Of a DNA stretch of 64,000 nucleotides, positions 1 to 9,307 are shown in pieces; position 1 is the stretch's first letter; every line of letters begins with the position of its first letter. This DNA comes from Betaproteobacteria bacterium (GTDB lineage: Bacteria > Pseudomonadota > Gammaproteobacteria > Burkholderiales > SG8-39). A program made the translations under genes and the position numbers. The notes beneath the pieces were generated by a model. It saw only the letters and a list, made by a program, of their open reading frames with translations. It was not told the origin of the DNA and searched no databases. Location: positions 132,416 to 196,415 of the forward strand of contig JADJPT010000005.1 in assembly GCA_016713125.1 (NCBI GenBank). The letters run 5' to 3'.

Positions 1-413
1 CATGCCGGTGCTGCTGGCCGCGCGCGACGGCAGCGCGGTCGGCGCCGCGCACGCCGGCTGGCGCGGGCTGTGCGCCGGCGTGATCGAGCACCGTTGCGGC
101 GCTGCGCACGCCACCCGGCGAACTGCTCGCCTATCTCGGCCCGGCCATCGGCCCGCGGGCCTACGAAATCGGTGCCGAGGTGCGTGCGGCGTTCCTTGCC
201 GCCGACGCGCAGGCCGAGGCTGCGTTCGCGGCCACCCGCCCCGGCCACTGGACGCTCGACCTGTACGCGGTGGCGCGCCAGCGCCTGGCGGCCTGCGGGG
301 TGCGCGCGGTGTACGGCGGCGGGTACTGCACGCATGACGAAGCGGCGCGCTTCTGGTCGTACCGGCGCGACGCGGCGAGCGAGCGCATGGCCGCTTTCAT
401 CTGGCGCGTATAA
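1..413 (+). CDS. pgeF: PgeF/YfiH-family polyphenol oxidase (laccase domain), 5'-truncated and frameshifted
   Basis: C-terminal part of a YfiH/PgeF protein; the start lies before the window. Family members are cytoplasmic copper/zinc proteins with purine nucleosidase/phosphorylase or laccase activity, linked to peptidoglycan editing. Visible signatures are AAHAGWRGL early in the segment, LGPAIGP in the middle, and a C-terminal YGGGYCTHD followed by FWSYRRD. The first third reads in frame 2 and the rest, from about base 102, in frame 3. One extra base between about 91 and 100 explains this, and the joined protein is collinear with the family. It stops at TAA 411-413. I treat the break as a probable sequencing indel. 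Family call is firm; the biochemical role in this organism is inferred. Confidence 0.75.
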
Positions 414-474
414 TCCGCTCCCCCTAGCCCTCTACCCGCGCGCCCGCAAGGCGCATGCCCCTGGAAGTTTGCCC

Positions 475-1245
475 ATGACTCTTGCTTGGATCGTTGCGGC
501 CAGTCTCGCGGGCGGGTTGCTGTCCGTGGGATGCGCGGCGGCGTTCTCGTTCACGGTGCGCGCCTCCTGGGTGCCCATGCTGGTGTCCTTCGCGATCGGC
601 ACGCTGCTGGGCGCCGCCTTTCTCGAGGTCATCCCGCACGCCTTCGAGAACGGCGATGCGCACGAGGCGGCGCTGACGATCCTCGCCGGCATCTTCGTGT
701 TCTTCATCCTCGAGAAGCTGGTGATCTGGCGGCACTGCCACACCGAGGATTGCGAGGCGCACGATCTGCACAAGGCCGAGCACGACCACGGCCGCAGCGG
801 CACGCTGATCGTGGTCGGCGACACCGTGCACAATTTCGTCGATGGCATCCTGATCGCCGCCGCCTTCATGCAGAGCACGCAGCTGGGCATCGTCACGGCA
901 CTGGCCATCGTCGCGCACGAGATCCCCCAGGAAGTCGGCGACTTCCTGATCCTGCTGCATTCGGGGTACTCGAAAGCCAGGGCGCTGGCCATGAACCTGC
1001 TGTCATCGCTGGCCACCCTGGTCGGCGGCGTGCTGGGCTATTTCGCGCTGCAGGCCTTCGAGGGCTGGACCACCACGCTGCTGGGCATCGTCGCGGCGAG
1101 CATGATCTACGTCGCGGTCGCCGATCTGATCCCGGGCCTGCACAAGCGCACCGGGCTGGCCGCCACCCTCTCGCAGGGTTCACTGATCGCGCTTGGCGTC
1201 GCCACCATCGCGCTGGTGCGCATGCTGATCGGCCACAGCCACTGA
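475..1245 (+). CDS. ZIP family divalent metal transporter
   Basis: A 256-residue inner-membrane protein predicted to import Zn2+, Fe2+ or a related divalent metal. Hydrophobic segments alternate with a His/Asp-rich loop near residues 95-115 (HCHTEDCEAHDLHKAEHDHG), the variable metal-binding loop of ZIP proteins. The two signature helices follow: HNFVDGILI and HEIPQEVGDF, which carry the His, Asp and Glu ligands of the transport site. I chose ATG 475 because GGAAG lies 7 bases upstream and the protein begins directly with a membrane helix; the open frame extends upstream only as antisense of pgeF. No metal-regulator site was recognised, so substrate specificity is open. Confidence 0.9.
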   Translation: MTLAWIVAASLAGGLLSVGCAAAFSFTVRASWVPMLVSFAIGTLLGAAFLEVIPHAFENGDAHEAALTILAGIFVFFILEKLVIWRHCHTEDCEAHDLHKAEHDHGRSGTLIVVGDTVHNFVDGILIAAAFMQSTQLGIVTALAIVAHEIPQEVGDFLILLHSGYSKARALAMNLLSSLATLVGGVLGYFALQAFEGWTTTLLGIVAASMIYVAVADLIPGLHKRTGLAATLSQGSLIALGVATIALVRMLIGHSH

Positions 1246-1419
1246 AGGCTGCGGCAGGGCCGCGCGCAGCCCGCGCATGCGGCGCAGGGCGAACCAGACC
1301 ATCACCGCGGCCGGCAACAGGCCGGCGAACAGGAAGCTCGCTGCGCCGGCGACGAAGGTTTCCTGGGTGGCCGAATACATGCCCACCACGTACAGCCAGC
1401 CCAGCGCGACCAGCAGCAT
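1180..1419 (-). CDS. Small two-helix membrane protein, function unknown
   Basis: A 79-residue protein from ATG 1419, preceded by an AGGAAAGGG stretch about 8 bases upstream. Residues 1-50 hold two hydrophobic segments (MLLVALGWLYVVGMYSA and AGLLPAAVMVWFALRR), followed by a basic turn and a polar tail. The layout resembles small conserved membrane proteins common in Burkholderiales with no assigned role. The last 20 or so residues overlap the 3' end of the ZIP gene on the other strand by 66 bp, so the true end may be shorter, or a frameshift may have extended it. The hydrophobic core makes chance unlikely, but I do not recognise a function. Confidence 0.5.
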   Translation of the reverse strand: MLLVALGWLYVVGMYSATQETFVAGAASFLFAGLLPAAVMVWFALRRMRGLRAALPQPSVAVADQHAHQRDGGDAKRDQ

Positions 1420-1559
1420 GGGGACGGACCCTTTCCTGGAACGAGCGTTTGACGCGCCATATTGGTGCAGCGCAAAATAGACGCCCATTTTAGCCCCGCC
1501 CCGGCCGCACCCGGGTGGGGCGGACTGTGCACCACACCACCCTGAGGATTCCTCGCCCC

Positions 1560-3316
1560 GTGGGCACCCAGCACCCTCCATCGCCAGAAGCGCTGATTGC
1601 CTCCATGACCGAGGCCGGCAACAACATGGCCCGCGGCTGGATGGACATGCTGGCCGGCCTGCCCGGCGGCCGTGAGGCCGCGACCTGGGCCGGTGCCTGG
1701 AGTGCGGATCCGGCGGACTGGCGCAGCTGCAGGCGCGCTGCTGCCGAGGCGCAGGCCCGGCTGTGGAGCGCCATGCTGCCACGCGAGGCCGGCGGGCGCC
1801 GGCGCCCGCCACCAACCCGGCGCCGGGCGACAAGCGCTTTGCCGCGGCAGAGTGGCGCGACAACCCCTATTTCGACTATCTCAAGCAGTCCTACCTGATC
1901 GCCGCGAGTTTCACCGATGAGCTGGTCGAGGCCGCGAATCTCGAGCCGCAGGCCAAGGACAAGCTGCGTTACGCGATGCGGCAGTCGATGGACGCCGTCT
2001 GTCCGGCCAATTTCCCGGCCACCAATCCCGAGGCCATGCGCGCCGCCCTGGAGTCGAACGGCGAAAGCCTGACGCGCGGCCTGGCTAACCTGATCGCCGA
2101 CGCCGGGCGCGGGCGCATCAGCCAGACCGACGACGGCGCCTTCGAGGTCGGCCGCAACCTTGCCACCGCGCCCGGCGCGGTGGTGTTTGAGAACCCGCTG
2201 TTCCAGCTGATCCAGTACGCGCCGTCCACCCCGGCGGTCGGCGAGCGCCCCCTGGTGATGGTGCCGCCCTGCATCAACAAGTTCTACATCCTCGACCTGC
2301 AGCCGGCCAACTCCTATGTCCGCTACGCGGTCGACCAGGGGCATACGGTGTTCATGGTGTCCTGGCGCAACGTGAAGGCAGATCTCGGCCATCTCACCTG
2401 GGACGATTACATCGAGCAGGGCGTACTCGAGGCGCTACGCGTCGCGCGCGCGATCGCCGGCAGCGACAAGGTGAACGCCCTGGGCTTCTGCGTGGGCGGC
2501 ACCCTGCTGGGCGCCGCGCTGGCCGTGCTCGCCGCGCGCGGCGAGGAGCGCGTGTCGAGCGCGACCTACCTGACCACCATGCTGGATTTCTCCGACACCG
2601 GGCAGATCGGCGTGCTGATCGACGAGGCCGGCGTGCAGTTGCGCGAGCAGAGCATCGGCGCCGGCGGACTGCTGCCCGGTTCGGATCTGGCATTCGTGTT
2701 CTCGGCGCTGCGCGCCAACGACCTGATCTGGCCGTATGTGGTGAACAACTACCTCAAGGGCGGCTCGCCCGCGGCCTTCGACCTTCTGTACTGGAACGCC
2801 GACAGCACCAACCTGCCCGGTCCCATGTACTGCTGGTACGTGCGCAACACCTATCTGGAAAACCGCCTGCGAGAACCGGGCGCGCTGGTCAATTGCGGTG
2901 TGCCGGTGGATCTGGGCGCGATCGGCCTGCCCAGCTTCATCCTGGCCACGCGCGAAGACCATATCGTGCCTTGGAAGAGCGCCTATCGCTCGGTCGCGCT
3001 GCTCGGCGGGCGCGAGGCGCGCGACACGCGTTTCCTGCTCGGCGCCAGCGGCCACGTGGCCGGGGTGATCAACCCGGCCGGTCCGGGCAGGCCCGGCAAA
3101 CGCAGCTACTGGAGTTCGACGCAGTACCCGGCCGAGCCGCAGGACTGGCTGGCCGGCGCCACCGAACACCCCGGCAGCTGGTGGCCGGAATGGTCGGCCT
3201 GGCTCGCCACCCACAAGGGCGGCGAGCGCAAGGCAAGAAAGACGCTCGGCAACAAGAGGCATCCGGCCATCGAGCCCGCGCCCGGCCGTTACGTCAAAGA
3301 GAAGTTCAATCAGTAG
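1560..3316 (+). CDS. phaC: Class I poly(3-hydroxybutyrate) synthase PhaC, one frameshift
   Basis: Polymerises (R)-3-hydroxyacyl-CoA into PHA at the granule surface. The lipase-like box GFCVGG carries the catalytic Cys. The catalytic Asp lies in REDHIVPW and the His in GASGHVAG, and WWPEWSAWL near the end is typical of class I enzymes. The N-terminal part (EALIASMTEAGNNMARGW, up to LWSAML) reads in frame 3 and everything after about base 1795 in frame 2. Restoring one G in the GGG run at about 1788-1792 joins them into about 585 residues, the normal class I length. I prefer GTG 1560 as start because TGAGGAT lies 10 bases upstream. First gene of the pha operon; the next start is 43 bases downstream. 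Confidence 0.9.
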
Positions 3317-3359
3317 GTTCATGCGGGGCGCCGCCCCTCGATCCAGCAAGGAGAACAGC

Positions 3360-4538
3360 ATGGAAGAAGTCGTCATCGTCGGTGCCGCGCGCACCGCAAT
3401 CGGAAAATTCGGCGGAGGCCTGGCGCGAACGCCGGCCGCGGACCTGGGCGCCATCGTCATCCGTGAACTGCTCAAGAGGAGCGGCGTGAAGGCCGAGCAG
3501 ATCTCCGACGTGATCCTCGGTCAGGTGCTGACCGCCGGCGTGGGCCAGAACGCGGCGCGCCAGGCGGCGATCAAGGCCGGGCTGCCCGACATGGTGCCCG
3601 CGATGACCATCAACAAGGTGTGCGGCTCGGGCCTCAAGGCCGCCATGCTGGGCGCGCAGTCGATCGCCTGCGGCGACGCGGACTTCGTCATCGCCGGCGG
3701 CCAGGAATCGATGAGCCTGTCGCCGCACGTGCTGAACGGCTCGCGCGACGGCTTTCGCATGGGCGATGCCAGGATGGTCGACACCATGATCGTCGACGGC
3801 CTGTGGGACGTCTACAACCAGTACCACATGGGCATCACCGCCGAGAATGTGGCCGAGGAGTACGCGGTCACCCGCGCGGAGCAGGATGAGTTCGCCGCGG
3901 CCAGCCAGCAGAAGGCCGAGGCCGCGCAGAAGAACGGCAACTTCCGGGACGAGATCGTGCCGGTCGAGATTCCCGGCAAGAAAGGGGTCACGGTCGTCGA
4001 TGCCGACGAGTATCCGCGCGCGGGCACCACGCTCGAGTCGCTGGCCTCCCTCAAGCCCGCGTTCAAGAAGGACGGCACGGTGACCGCCGGCAACGCCTCG
4101 GGCATCAACGACGGCGCGGCCGCTGTGCTGCTGACCTCGGCCTCGAAGGCCAAGGCCCTGGGCCTCAAGCCGCTGGCCAAGATCAAGGCCTACGCTTCGG
4201 CCGGCGTGGATCCCAAGTACATGGGCATGGGTCCGGTGCCGGCCTCCAAGCGCTGCCTGTCGCGCGCCGGCTGGGAGCCGAAGGACCTGGATCTGATGGA
4301 AATCAACGAAGCCTTCGCGGCGCAGGCCATCGCGGTCAATCGCCAGATGGGCTGGGACACCTCCAGGGTCAACGTCAACGGCGGGGCGATCGCCCTGGGC
4401 CATCCGATCGGCGCCTCGGGCTGCCGCATCCTGGTCACGCTGCTGCACGAGATGGCGAAGCGCGACGCCAGGAAGGGACTCGCCTCGCTGTGCATCGGCG
4501 GCGGCATGGGCGTGGCGCTGGCCGTGGAGCGTGCCTGA
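3360..4538 (+). CDS. phaA: Acetyl-CoA acetyltransferase (beta-ketothiolase) PhaA
   Basis: A 392-residue thiolase that condenses two acetyl-CoA into acetoacetyl-CoA, the first step of PHB synthesis. Active-site features are intact: the nucleophilic Cys88 in NKVCGSGLKA, NEAFAAQAI, the His in ALGHPIGASG, and the second Cys in the C-terminal CIGGGMGVA. Start ATG 3360 follows AAGGAG by 7 bases. It sits between phaC and phaB, one base before the phaB start, so the two are probably translationally coupled. The family cannot be split by sequence alone into short-chain PhaA and broader BktB types; the position in the operon favours PhaA. Confidence 0.95.
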   Translation: MEEVVIVGAARTAIGKFGGGLARTPAADLGAIVIRELLKRSGVKAEQISDVILGQVLTAGVGQNAARQAAIKAGLPDMVPAMTINKVCGSGLKAAMLGAQSIACGDADFVIAGGQESMSLSPHVLNGSRDGFRMGDARMVDTMIVDGLWDVYNQYHMGITAENVAEEYAVTRAEQDEFAAASQQKAEAAQKNGNFRDEIVPVEIPGKKGVTVVDADEYPRAGTTLESLASLKPAFKKDGTVTAGNASGINDGAAAVLLTSASKAKALGLKPLAKIKAYASAGVDPKYMGMGPVPASKRCLSRAGWEPKDLDLMEINEAFAAQAIAVNRQMGWDTSRVNVNGGAIALGHPIGASGCRILVTLLHEMAKRDARKGLASLCIGGGMGVALAVERA

Positions 4539-4539
4539 G

Positions 4540-5283
4540 ATGACCAAACGCATCGCTCTGGTCACCGGCGGCATGGGCGGCATCGGCACCGCGGTCTGCA
4601 AGCGCCTGGCCGAGGCGGGTCATGCCGTCGCGGCCAACTGCCTGCCGGGCTACCCGAAGAAGGATGAATGGCTGGCGCAGATGCGTCGCGAGGGCTACGC
4701 GGATGTGCACGCCGCCGAGGGCGACGTGGCCGACTTCGCCTCCGCAGGCGCCATGGTCAGGCGCATCGAGGCCGAACTCGGACCGGTGGACATCCTAGTC
4801 AACAACGCCGGCATCATCCGCGACAGTGTGATGAAGAAGATGTCGCCGGAGGACTGGCTGGCGGTGATCAACACCAACCTGAACAGCGCCTGGTACGTGA
4901 CCAAGCACGTCATCGAGGGCATGAGCGAGCGCGGCTGGGGTCGGGTGGTGAACATGTCGTCGGTCAACGGCCAGAAGGGCCAGTTCGGCCAGACCAACTA
5001 CTCTGCGGCCAAGGCCGGATTGCACGGCTTCGCCAAGGCACTGGCGCAGGAGGTGATCAGAAAGGGCGTGACCGTGAACTCGGTATCGCCGGGCTACGTG
5101 GAAACCGACATGGTCAAGGCCATACGCCCGGACGTGCTCGACAAGCTGGTGGCCAGCATACCGATCGGCCGTCTGGCCAAGCCGGCCGAGATCGCCGCCC
5201 TGGTCGGCTTCCTCGCCTCGGATGAAGCCGGGTATATTACGGGGGCGAACATCGCCATCAACGGTGGCATGTACATGGTGTGA
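4540..5283 (+). CDS. phaB: Acetoacetyl-CoA reductase PhaB, first copy
   Basis: A 247-residue short-chain dehydrogenase that reduces acetoacetyl-CoA to (R)-3-hydroxybutyryl-CoA with NADPH. The glycine-rich cofactor loop is TGGMGGIG (residues 9-16), the structural motif is NNAG, and the catalytic residues are the Ser in NMSSVNGQ, Tyr154 and Lys158 in NYSAAKAG. The C-terminal ITGANIAINGGMYM is typical of PhaB. The start overlaps the end of phaA almost completely (one base gap). A second PhaB follows after 60 bases; the two share the whole catalytic core and probably arose by tandem duplication. Confidence 0.93.
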   Translation: MTKRIALVTGGMGGIGTAVCKRLAEAGHAVAANCLPGYPKKDEWLAQMRREGYADVHAAEGDVADFASAGAMVRRIEAELGPVDILVNNAGIIRDSVMKKMSPEDWLAVINTNLNSAWYVTKHVIEGMSERGWGRVVNMSSVNGQKGQFGQTNYSAAKAGLHGFAKALAQEVIRKGVTVNSVSPGYVETDMVKAIRPDVLDKLVASIPIGRLAKPAEIAALVGFLASDEAGYITGANIAINGGMYMV

Positions 5284-5343
5284 CGCGGTACGAGACGCGG
5301 CGCGAGCCAGGCCGGAAAAACACGCAGAACGGAGGAGACAGCA

Positions 5344-6090
5344 ATGGCGCAGCAGAGAATCGCCGTCGTGACGGGGGGGATGGGCGGCCTTGGGGAATCG
5401 ATCTCTACCAAGATGGCCGACGCCGGCTACAAGGTGGTGGTGACCTATTCGCCCTCGAACACCAAGTGGAAAGCCTGGCTCGACGAGATGAAGGGCAAGG
5501 GCTACGCGTTCGGCGCCTATCCGCTCGACGTCGCCAGCTTCGATGATTGCGCGGCCAAGGTCGAGCAGGTGCAGAAGGACATCGGTGCGATCGACATCCT
5601 GGTGAACAACGCCGGCATTACGCGCGACATGACCTTCAAGAAGATGAGCAAGGCCGACTGGGACGCGGTCATGCACACCAACCTCGATTCGTGCTTCAAC
5701 ATGACCAAGCAGGTCATGGACGGCATGATCGACCGCAACTGGGGGCGCGTGATCAACGTGTCCTCGGTGAACGGGCAGAAGGGCGCCTTCGGGCAGACCA
5801 ACTACTCGGCGGCCAAGGCGGGCATCCACGGCTTCACCAAGGCGCTGGCGCTGGAGGTGGCCAAGAAAGGCGTGACCGTGAACACCATCTCGCCCGGATA
5901 CATCGGCACCAAGATGGTCACCGCGATACCCAAGGAGATCCTCGATTCGAAGATCCTTCCGCAGATCCCCATCGGGCGCCTGGGCAAGCCCGACGAGGTG
6001 GCCGGACTGATCATCTACCTGTGTTCTGAGGAGGCGGCTTTCGTCACCGGCGCGAACATTTCGATCAACGGCGGCCAGCACATGTACTGA
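5344..6090 (+). CDS. phaB: Acetoacetyl-CoA reductase PhaB, second copy
   Basis: A 248-residue NADPH-dependent acetoacetyl-CoA reductase, paralogous to the gene just upstream. It has TGGMGGLG at the cofactor site, NNAGITRD, the catalytic Ser in NVSSVNGQKG, and Tyr154/Lys158 in NYSAAKAG. A strong GGAGGA site 7 bases before ATG 5344 gives it its own ribosome entry despite the upstream copy. The end overlaps the open frame containing phaR. Duplicate phaB genes occur in other PHB producers, where one copy often carries most of the flux; which dominates here cannot be told from sequence. Confidence 0.93.
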   Translation: MAQQRIAVVTGGMGGLGESISTKMADAGYKVVVTYSPSNTKWKAWLDEMKGKGYAFGAYPLDVASFDDCAAKVEQVQKDIGAIDILVNNAGITRDMTFKKMSKADWDAVMHTNLDSCFNMTKQVMDGMIDRNWGRVINVSSVNGQKGAFGQTNYSAAKAGIHGFTKALALEVAKKGVTVNTISPGYIGTKMVTAIPKEILDSKILPQIPIGRLGKPDEVAGLIIYLCSEEAAFVTGANISINGGQHMY

Positions 6091-6101
6091 TGGGGGCGAG
6101 C

Positions 6102-6675
6102 ATGGAAAACCAGCTTCGACTGATCAAGAAGTACCCGAACCGCCGGCTCTACGACACCAAGACCTCGAGCTACATCACGCTTGCCGACGTCAAGCAGATG
6201 GTGGTGAAGAGCGAGGACTTCCAGGTCGTGGATGCCAAGAGCAACGAGGACCTGACCCGCAGTATCCTGCTGCAGATCATCCTCGACGAGGAGTCCGCCG
6301 GCATGCCGATGTTCTCCTCGGACCTGCTCTCGCAGCTGATCCGCACCTACGGCAACGCCATGCAGGGCATGATGGGCTCGTACCTCGAGAAGAACATCCA
6401 GGCCTTCCAGGACATGCAGAAGTCCCTGCAGGAGCAGTCGCAGAAACTCTACGGCGACGGCGCCAAGGTGCCTTCCGAGATGTGGACGCAGTTCATGAGC
6501 ATGCAGGGGCCGGCCATGCAGGGCCTGATGAAGGCCTACATGGAGAACAGCCAGAACATGTTCGCGCAACTGCAGGAGCAGATGCAGAGCCAGACGCGCA
6601 ACATGTTCACCGGCTTCAACTTCCCGGGCTTCCCCCGGGCGGCGGCAAGCCCGGTGAGGAGACAAGAAGCCCTGA
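6102..6675 (+). CDS. phaR: PHB synthesis repressor PhaR, C-terminus disturbed by indel
   Basis: A DNA- and PHB-binding regulator that represses phasin and pha genes until granules titrate it. The N-terminal PHB/PHA accumulation regulator domain is clear: IKKYPNRRLYDTKTSSYI, then a region ending in LLQIILDEE, followed by Met- and Gln-rich helices. I start at the second ATG (6102), where homology starts; ATG 6090 overlaps the phaB stop. As written the frame runs on to 6797 inside rimO, which is implausible. After about 6630 the frame must shift. Two missing bases would give a stop at TGA 6673-6675, overlapping the rimO ATG and yielding about 191 residues; one extra base would give a stop at 6657. 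The true end is uncertain. Confidence 0.85.
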
Positions 6676-8038
6676 TGGCGGCAGCAGGCAGCAAAGCCGC
6701 CCCCGCAAGCCCACCCGCAAATCGGCAGCCTCGGCCGCACCACGGGTGGGCTTTGTTTCTCTCGGCTGTCCCAAGGCGCTGGTCGATTCCGAACTGATCC
6801 TCACGCAACTGCGCGCCGAGGGCTATGCGATCTCGCCGTCCTACGACGGTGCCGACCTGGTGGTGGTGAATACCTGCGGCTTCATCGATTCGGCGGTCGA
6901 GGAGTCGCTGGATGCGATCGGCGAAGCGCTGGCCGAGAACGGCAAGGTGATCGTCACCGGCTGCCTGGGTGCCAAGCAGGGCGTGGTGAAGGCCGCGCAC
7001 CCGGGCGTGCTGGCGGTCACCGGCCCGCACGACGTCGACGGCGTGATGGGCGCGGTGCACGCGCACCTGCCGCGCCCGCACGATCCGTACACCGACCTGG
7101 TGCCGCCGCAGGGCATCAAGCTCACGCCGCGCCACTACGCCTACCTGAAGATTTCCGAAGGCTGCAACCATCGCTGCAGCTTCTGCATCATCCCGTCGAT
7201 GCGCGGCGATCTGGTGTCGCGCCCGGTGGGCGAGGTGATGCGCGAGGCCGAGAACCTCGCCAGGGCCGGCGTCAAGGAACTGCTGGTGATCTCGCAGGAC
7301 ACCAGCGCCTACGGCGTCGACGTCAAGTACCGCACCGGTTTCTGGGACGGCCGCCCGCTGAAGACGCGCATGACCGAGCTGTGCGAGGCGCTGGGCTCGC
7401 TGGGGATCTGGGTGCGCCTGCACTACGTCTACCCCTACCCGCACGTCGACGAGGTGATCCCGCTGATGGCCGAGGGCAGGATCCTGCCCTACCTGGACGT
7501 GCCCTTCCAGCACGCCAGCCCGCGCATCCTCAAGCTCATGAAGCGTCCGGCCAACGCCGAGAACACGCTGGAGCGCATCCGCGCCTGGCGCGCGATCTGC
7601 CCGGAGATCACGCTGCGCAGCACCTTCATCGCCGGCTTTCCCGGCGAGACGGAGGCCGAGTTCGAGGAACTGCTGGCGTTCCTCGACGAAGCGCAGCTCG
7701 ATCGCGTCGGCTGCTTCGCCTATTCGCCGGTCGAGGGCGCGAAAGCCAACCAGCTGCCCGGCGCGGTGCCCGAGCAACTGCGCGAGGAACGCCGCGCGCG
7801 TTTCATGCACAAGCAGGCCGCGATCAGCGCCGCGCGCCTGAAAGCCCGGGTCGGCAGGACCCTGCGTGTGCTGGTCGATGCGCCGGGCATCGGGCGCTCT
7901 TCCGCCGACGCCCCGGAGATCGACGGGCTGGTGAAGTTCAAGGACGTGAAGGGCGCCGGCGCGGCCAGGGCCGGAGATTTGATCGATGTGCTCGTGGAGA
8001 AGTCCGACGAGCACGATCTGCATGGGAGAAGGACATGA
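6675..8038 (+). CDS. rimO: Ribosomal protein uS12 methylthiotransferase RimO, N-terminal frameshift
   Basis: Radical-SAM enzyme that methylthiolates an aspartate of ribosomal protein S12. The UPF0004 domain has its three cluster Cys in SLGCPKALVD, VNTCGFID and VTGCLGAKQ. The radical-SAM CxxxCxxC is EGCNHRCSFC, and a TRAM domain closes the protein. The natural start, ATG 6675, reads in frame 3 while the body is in frame 2; one C missing from the run of five C at about 6701-6705 would join them. The stop overlaps the next thiolase start by 4 bases (ATGA), so the gene is embedded in the pha transcription unit. Confidence 0.92.
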
Positions 8039-9222
8039 GCACACGTGAAGTCGTCGTCGTCGCAGGCACCCGTACCGCGATCGCGGACTACGGCGGTTCG
8101 TTCAAGGACATCGCACCCACCAGGCTCGGCGCCATCGCGATCAAGGAAGCCGTGACGCGCGCCGGCATCGACCCGGCCAGCGTGGGCCACGTGGTGATGG
8201 GCAGCGTGATCCACGGCGAGGCGCGCGACATGTACCTGTCGCGCGTGGCGGCCATCGACGCGGGCCTGCCGGTGGGTACGCCCTGCCTGACGGTCAACCG
8301 CCTGTGCGGTTCGGGCCTGCAGGCCATCGTCTCGGCCGCCCAGCACATCCTGCTCGGCGACACCGACGTGGTGGTCGGCGGCGGGGCGGAGAGCATGAGC
8401 CGCGCAGCCTACTTCCTGCCGGCCGGGCGCTGGGGCCAGCGCATGGGCGACGGCGCGGTGGTCGACGCCATGACCGGCGCGCTGCACGATCCGTTCGGCC
8501 ACGGCCACATGGGCATCACCGCGGAGAACATCGCGGCCAGGTACGGCATCACGCGCGAGGAGCAGGACGCGTTTTCCCTGGAGAGCCATCGTCGCGCGGC
8601 GGCGGCGATCGCCGCCGGGCATTTCGCCGGCCAGATCGTGCCGGTGGCGCTCAAGTCCAAGAAGGGCGAAGTGCAGTTCACCAGAGACGAGCACGTGCGC
8701 GCCGAGGCGAAGATCGAGGATTTCCAGAAGCTCAAGGCGGTGTTCAAGAAAGACGGCACGGTGACCGCGGGCAACGCCTCGGGCCTGAATGACGCCGGAG
8801 CGGCCATCGTGATGATGGAGGCGGGCGCCGCGCAGAAGGCGGGCGCCAGGCCGATGGCGCGACTGGTGGCCTACGCGCACGCCGGCGTCGAGCCGCAGGT
8901 GATGGGGCTGGGGCCGATCCCGGCCGTGCAGCGCGTGTTCGAGAAATCCGGGCTCAAGCCGGCCGACATGGACGTCATCGAATCGAACGAAGCCTTCGCC
9001 GTGCAGGCCATGGCGGTGACGCGCGATCTCGGGCTGGACCCCGCACGGGTCAACCCCAACGGCGGCGCGGTGGCCCTGGGCCATCCGATCGGTGCCACCG
9101 GCGCGATCCTCACCGTCAAGGCGCTCTACGAGCTGCAGCGCACGCAGAAGCGCTATGCGCTGGTCACCATGTGCATCGGCGGGGGGCAGGGTATCGCGGC
9201 GATCTTCGAGCGGATGGGCTGA
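8035..9222 (+). CDS. Second acetyl-CoA C-acyltransferase (thiolase)
   Basis: A 395-residue thiolase paralogous to PhaA. It has the nucleophilic Cys91 in NRLCGSGLQA, the SNEAFAVQAM motif, His in ALGHPIGATG and the second Cys in MCIGGGQGIA. The start overlaps the rimO stop by 4 bases. With two thiolases around one PHB locus, one may serve acetoacetyl-CoA synthesis and the other longer 3-ketoacyl-CoA or degradative thiolysis, as with BktB, but this is inference. The gene ends the pha-type unit; the next gene starts after 85 bases with its own RBS. Confidence 0.9.
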   Translation: MSTREVVVVAGTRTAIADYGGSFKDIAPTRLGAIAIKEAVTRAGIDPASVGHVVMGSVIHGEARDMYLSRVAAIDAGLPVGTPCLTVNRLCGSGLQAIVSAAQHILLGDTDVVVGGGAESMSRAAYFLPAGRWGQRMGDGAVVDAMTGALHDPFGHGHMGITAENIAARYGITREEQDAFSLESHRRAAAAIAAGHFAGQIVPVALKSKKGEVQFTRDEHVRAEAKIEDFQKLKAVFKKDGTVTAGNASGLNDAGAAIVMMEAGAAQKAGARPMARLVAYAHAGVEPQVMGLGPIPAVQRVFEKSGLKPADMDVIESNEAFAVQAMAVTRDLGLDPARVNPNGGAVALGHPIGATGAILTVKALYELQRTQKRYALVTMCIGGGQGIAAIFERMG

Positions 9223-9307
9223 GTCCGGCAGTTCAAGGCACGAGTCTTGCACGGTGCAAGGCGGCGCTTCCCGCGTCGCCACGTTCCCGGGCATGGAGTG
9301 TCATACG

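Noticed and set aside
6102..6797. A longer PhaR with a 40-residue Ala/Pro tail
   Set aside because: The tail is the RimO N-terminus read in another frame; PhaR proteins of this size end near 190 residues.
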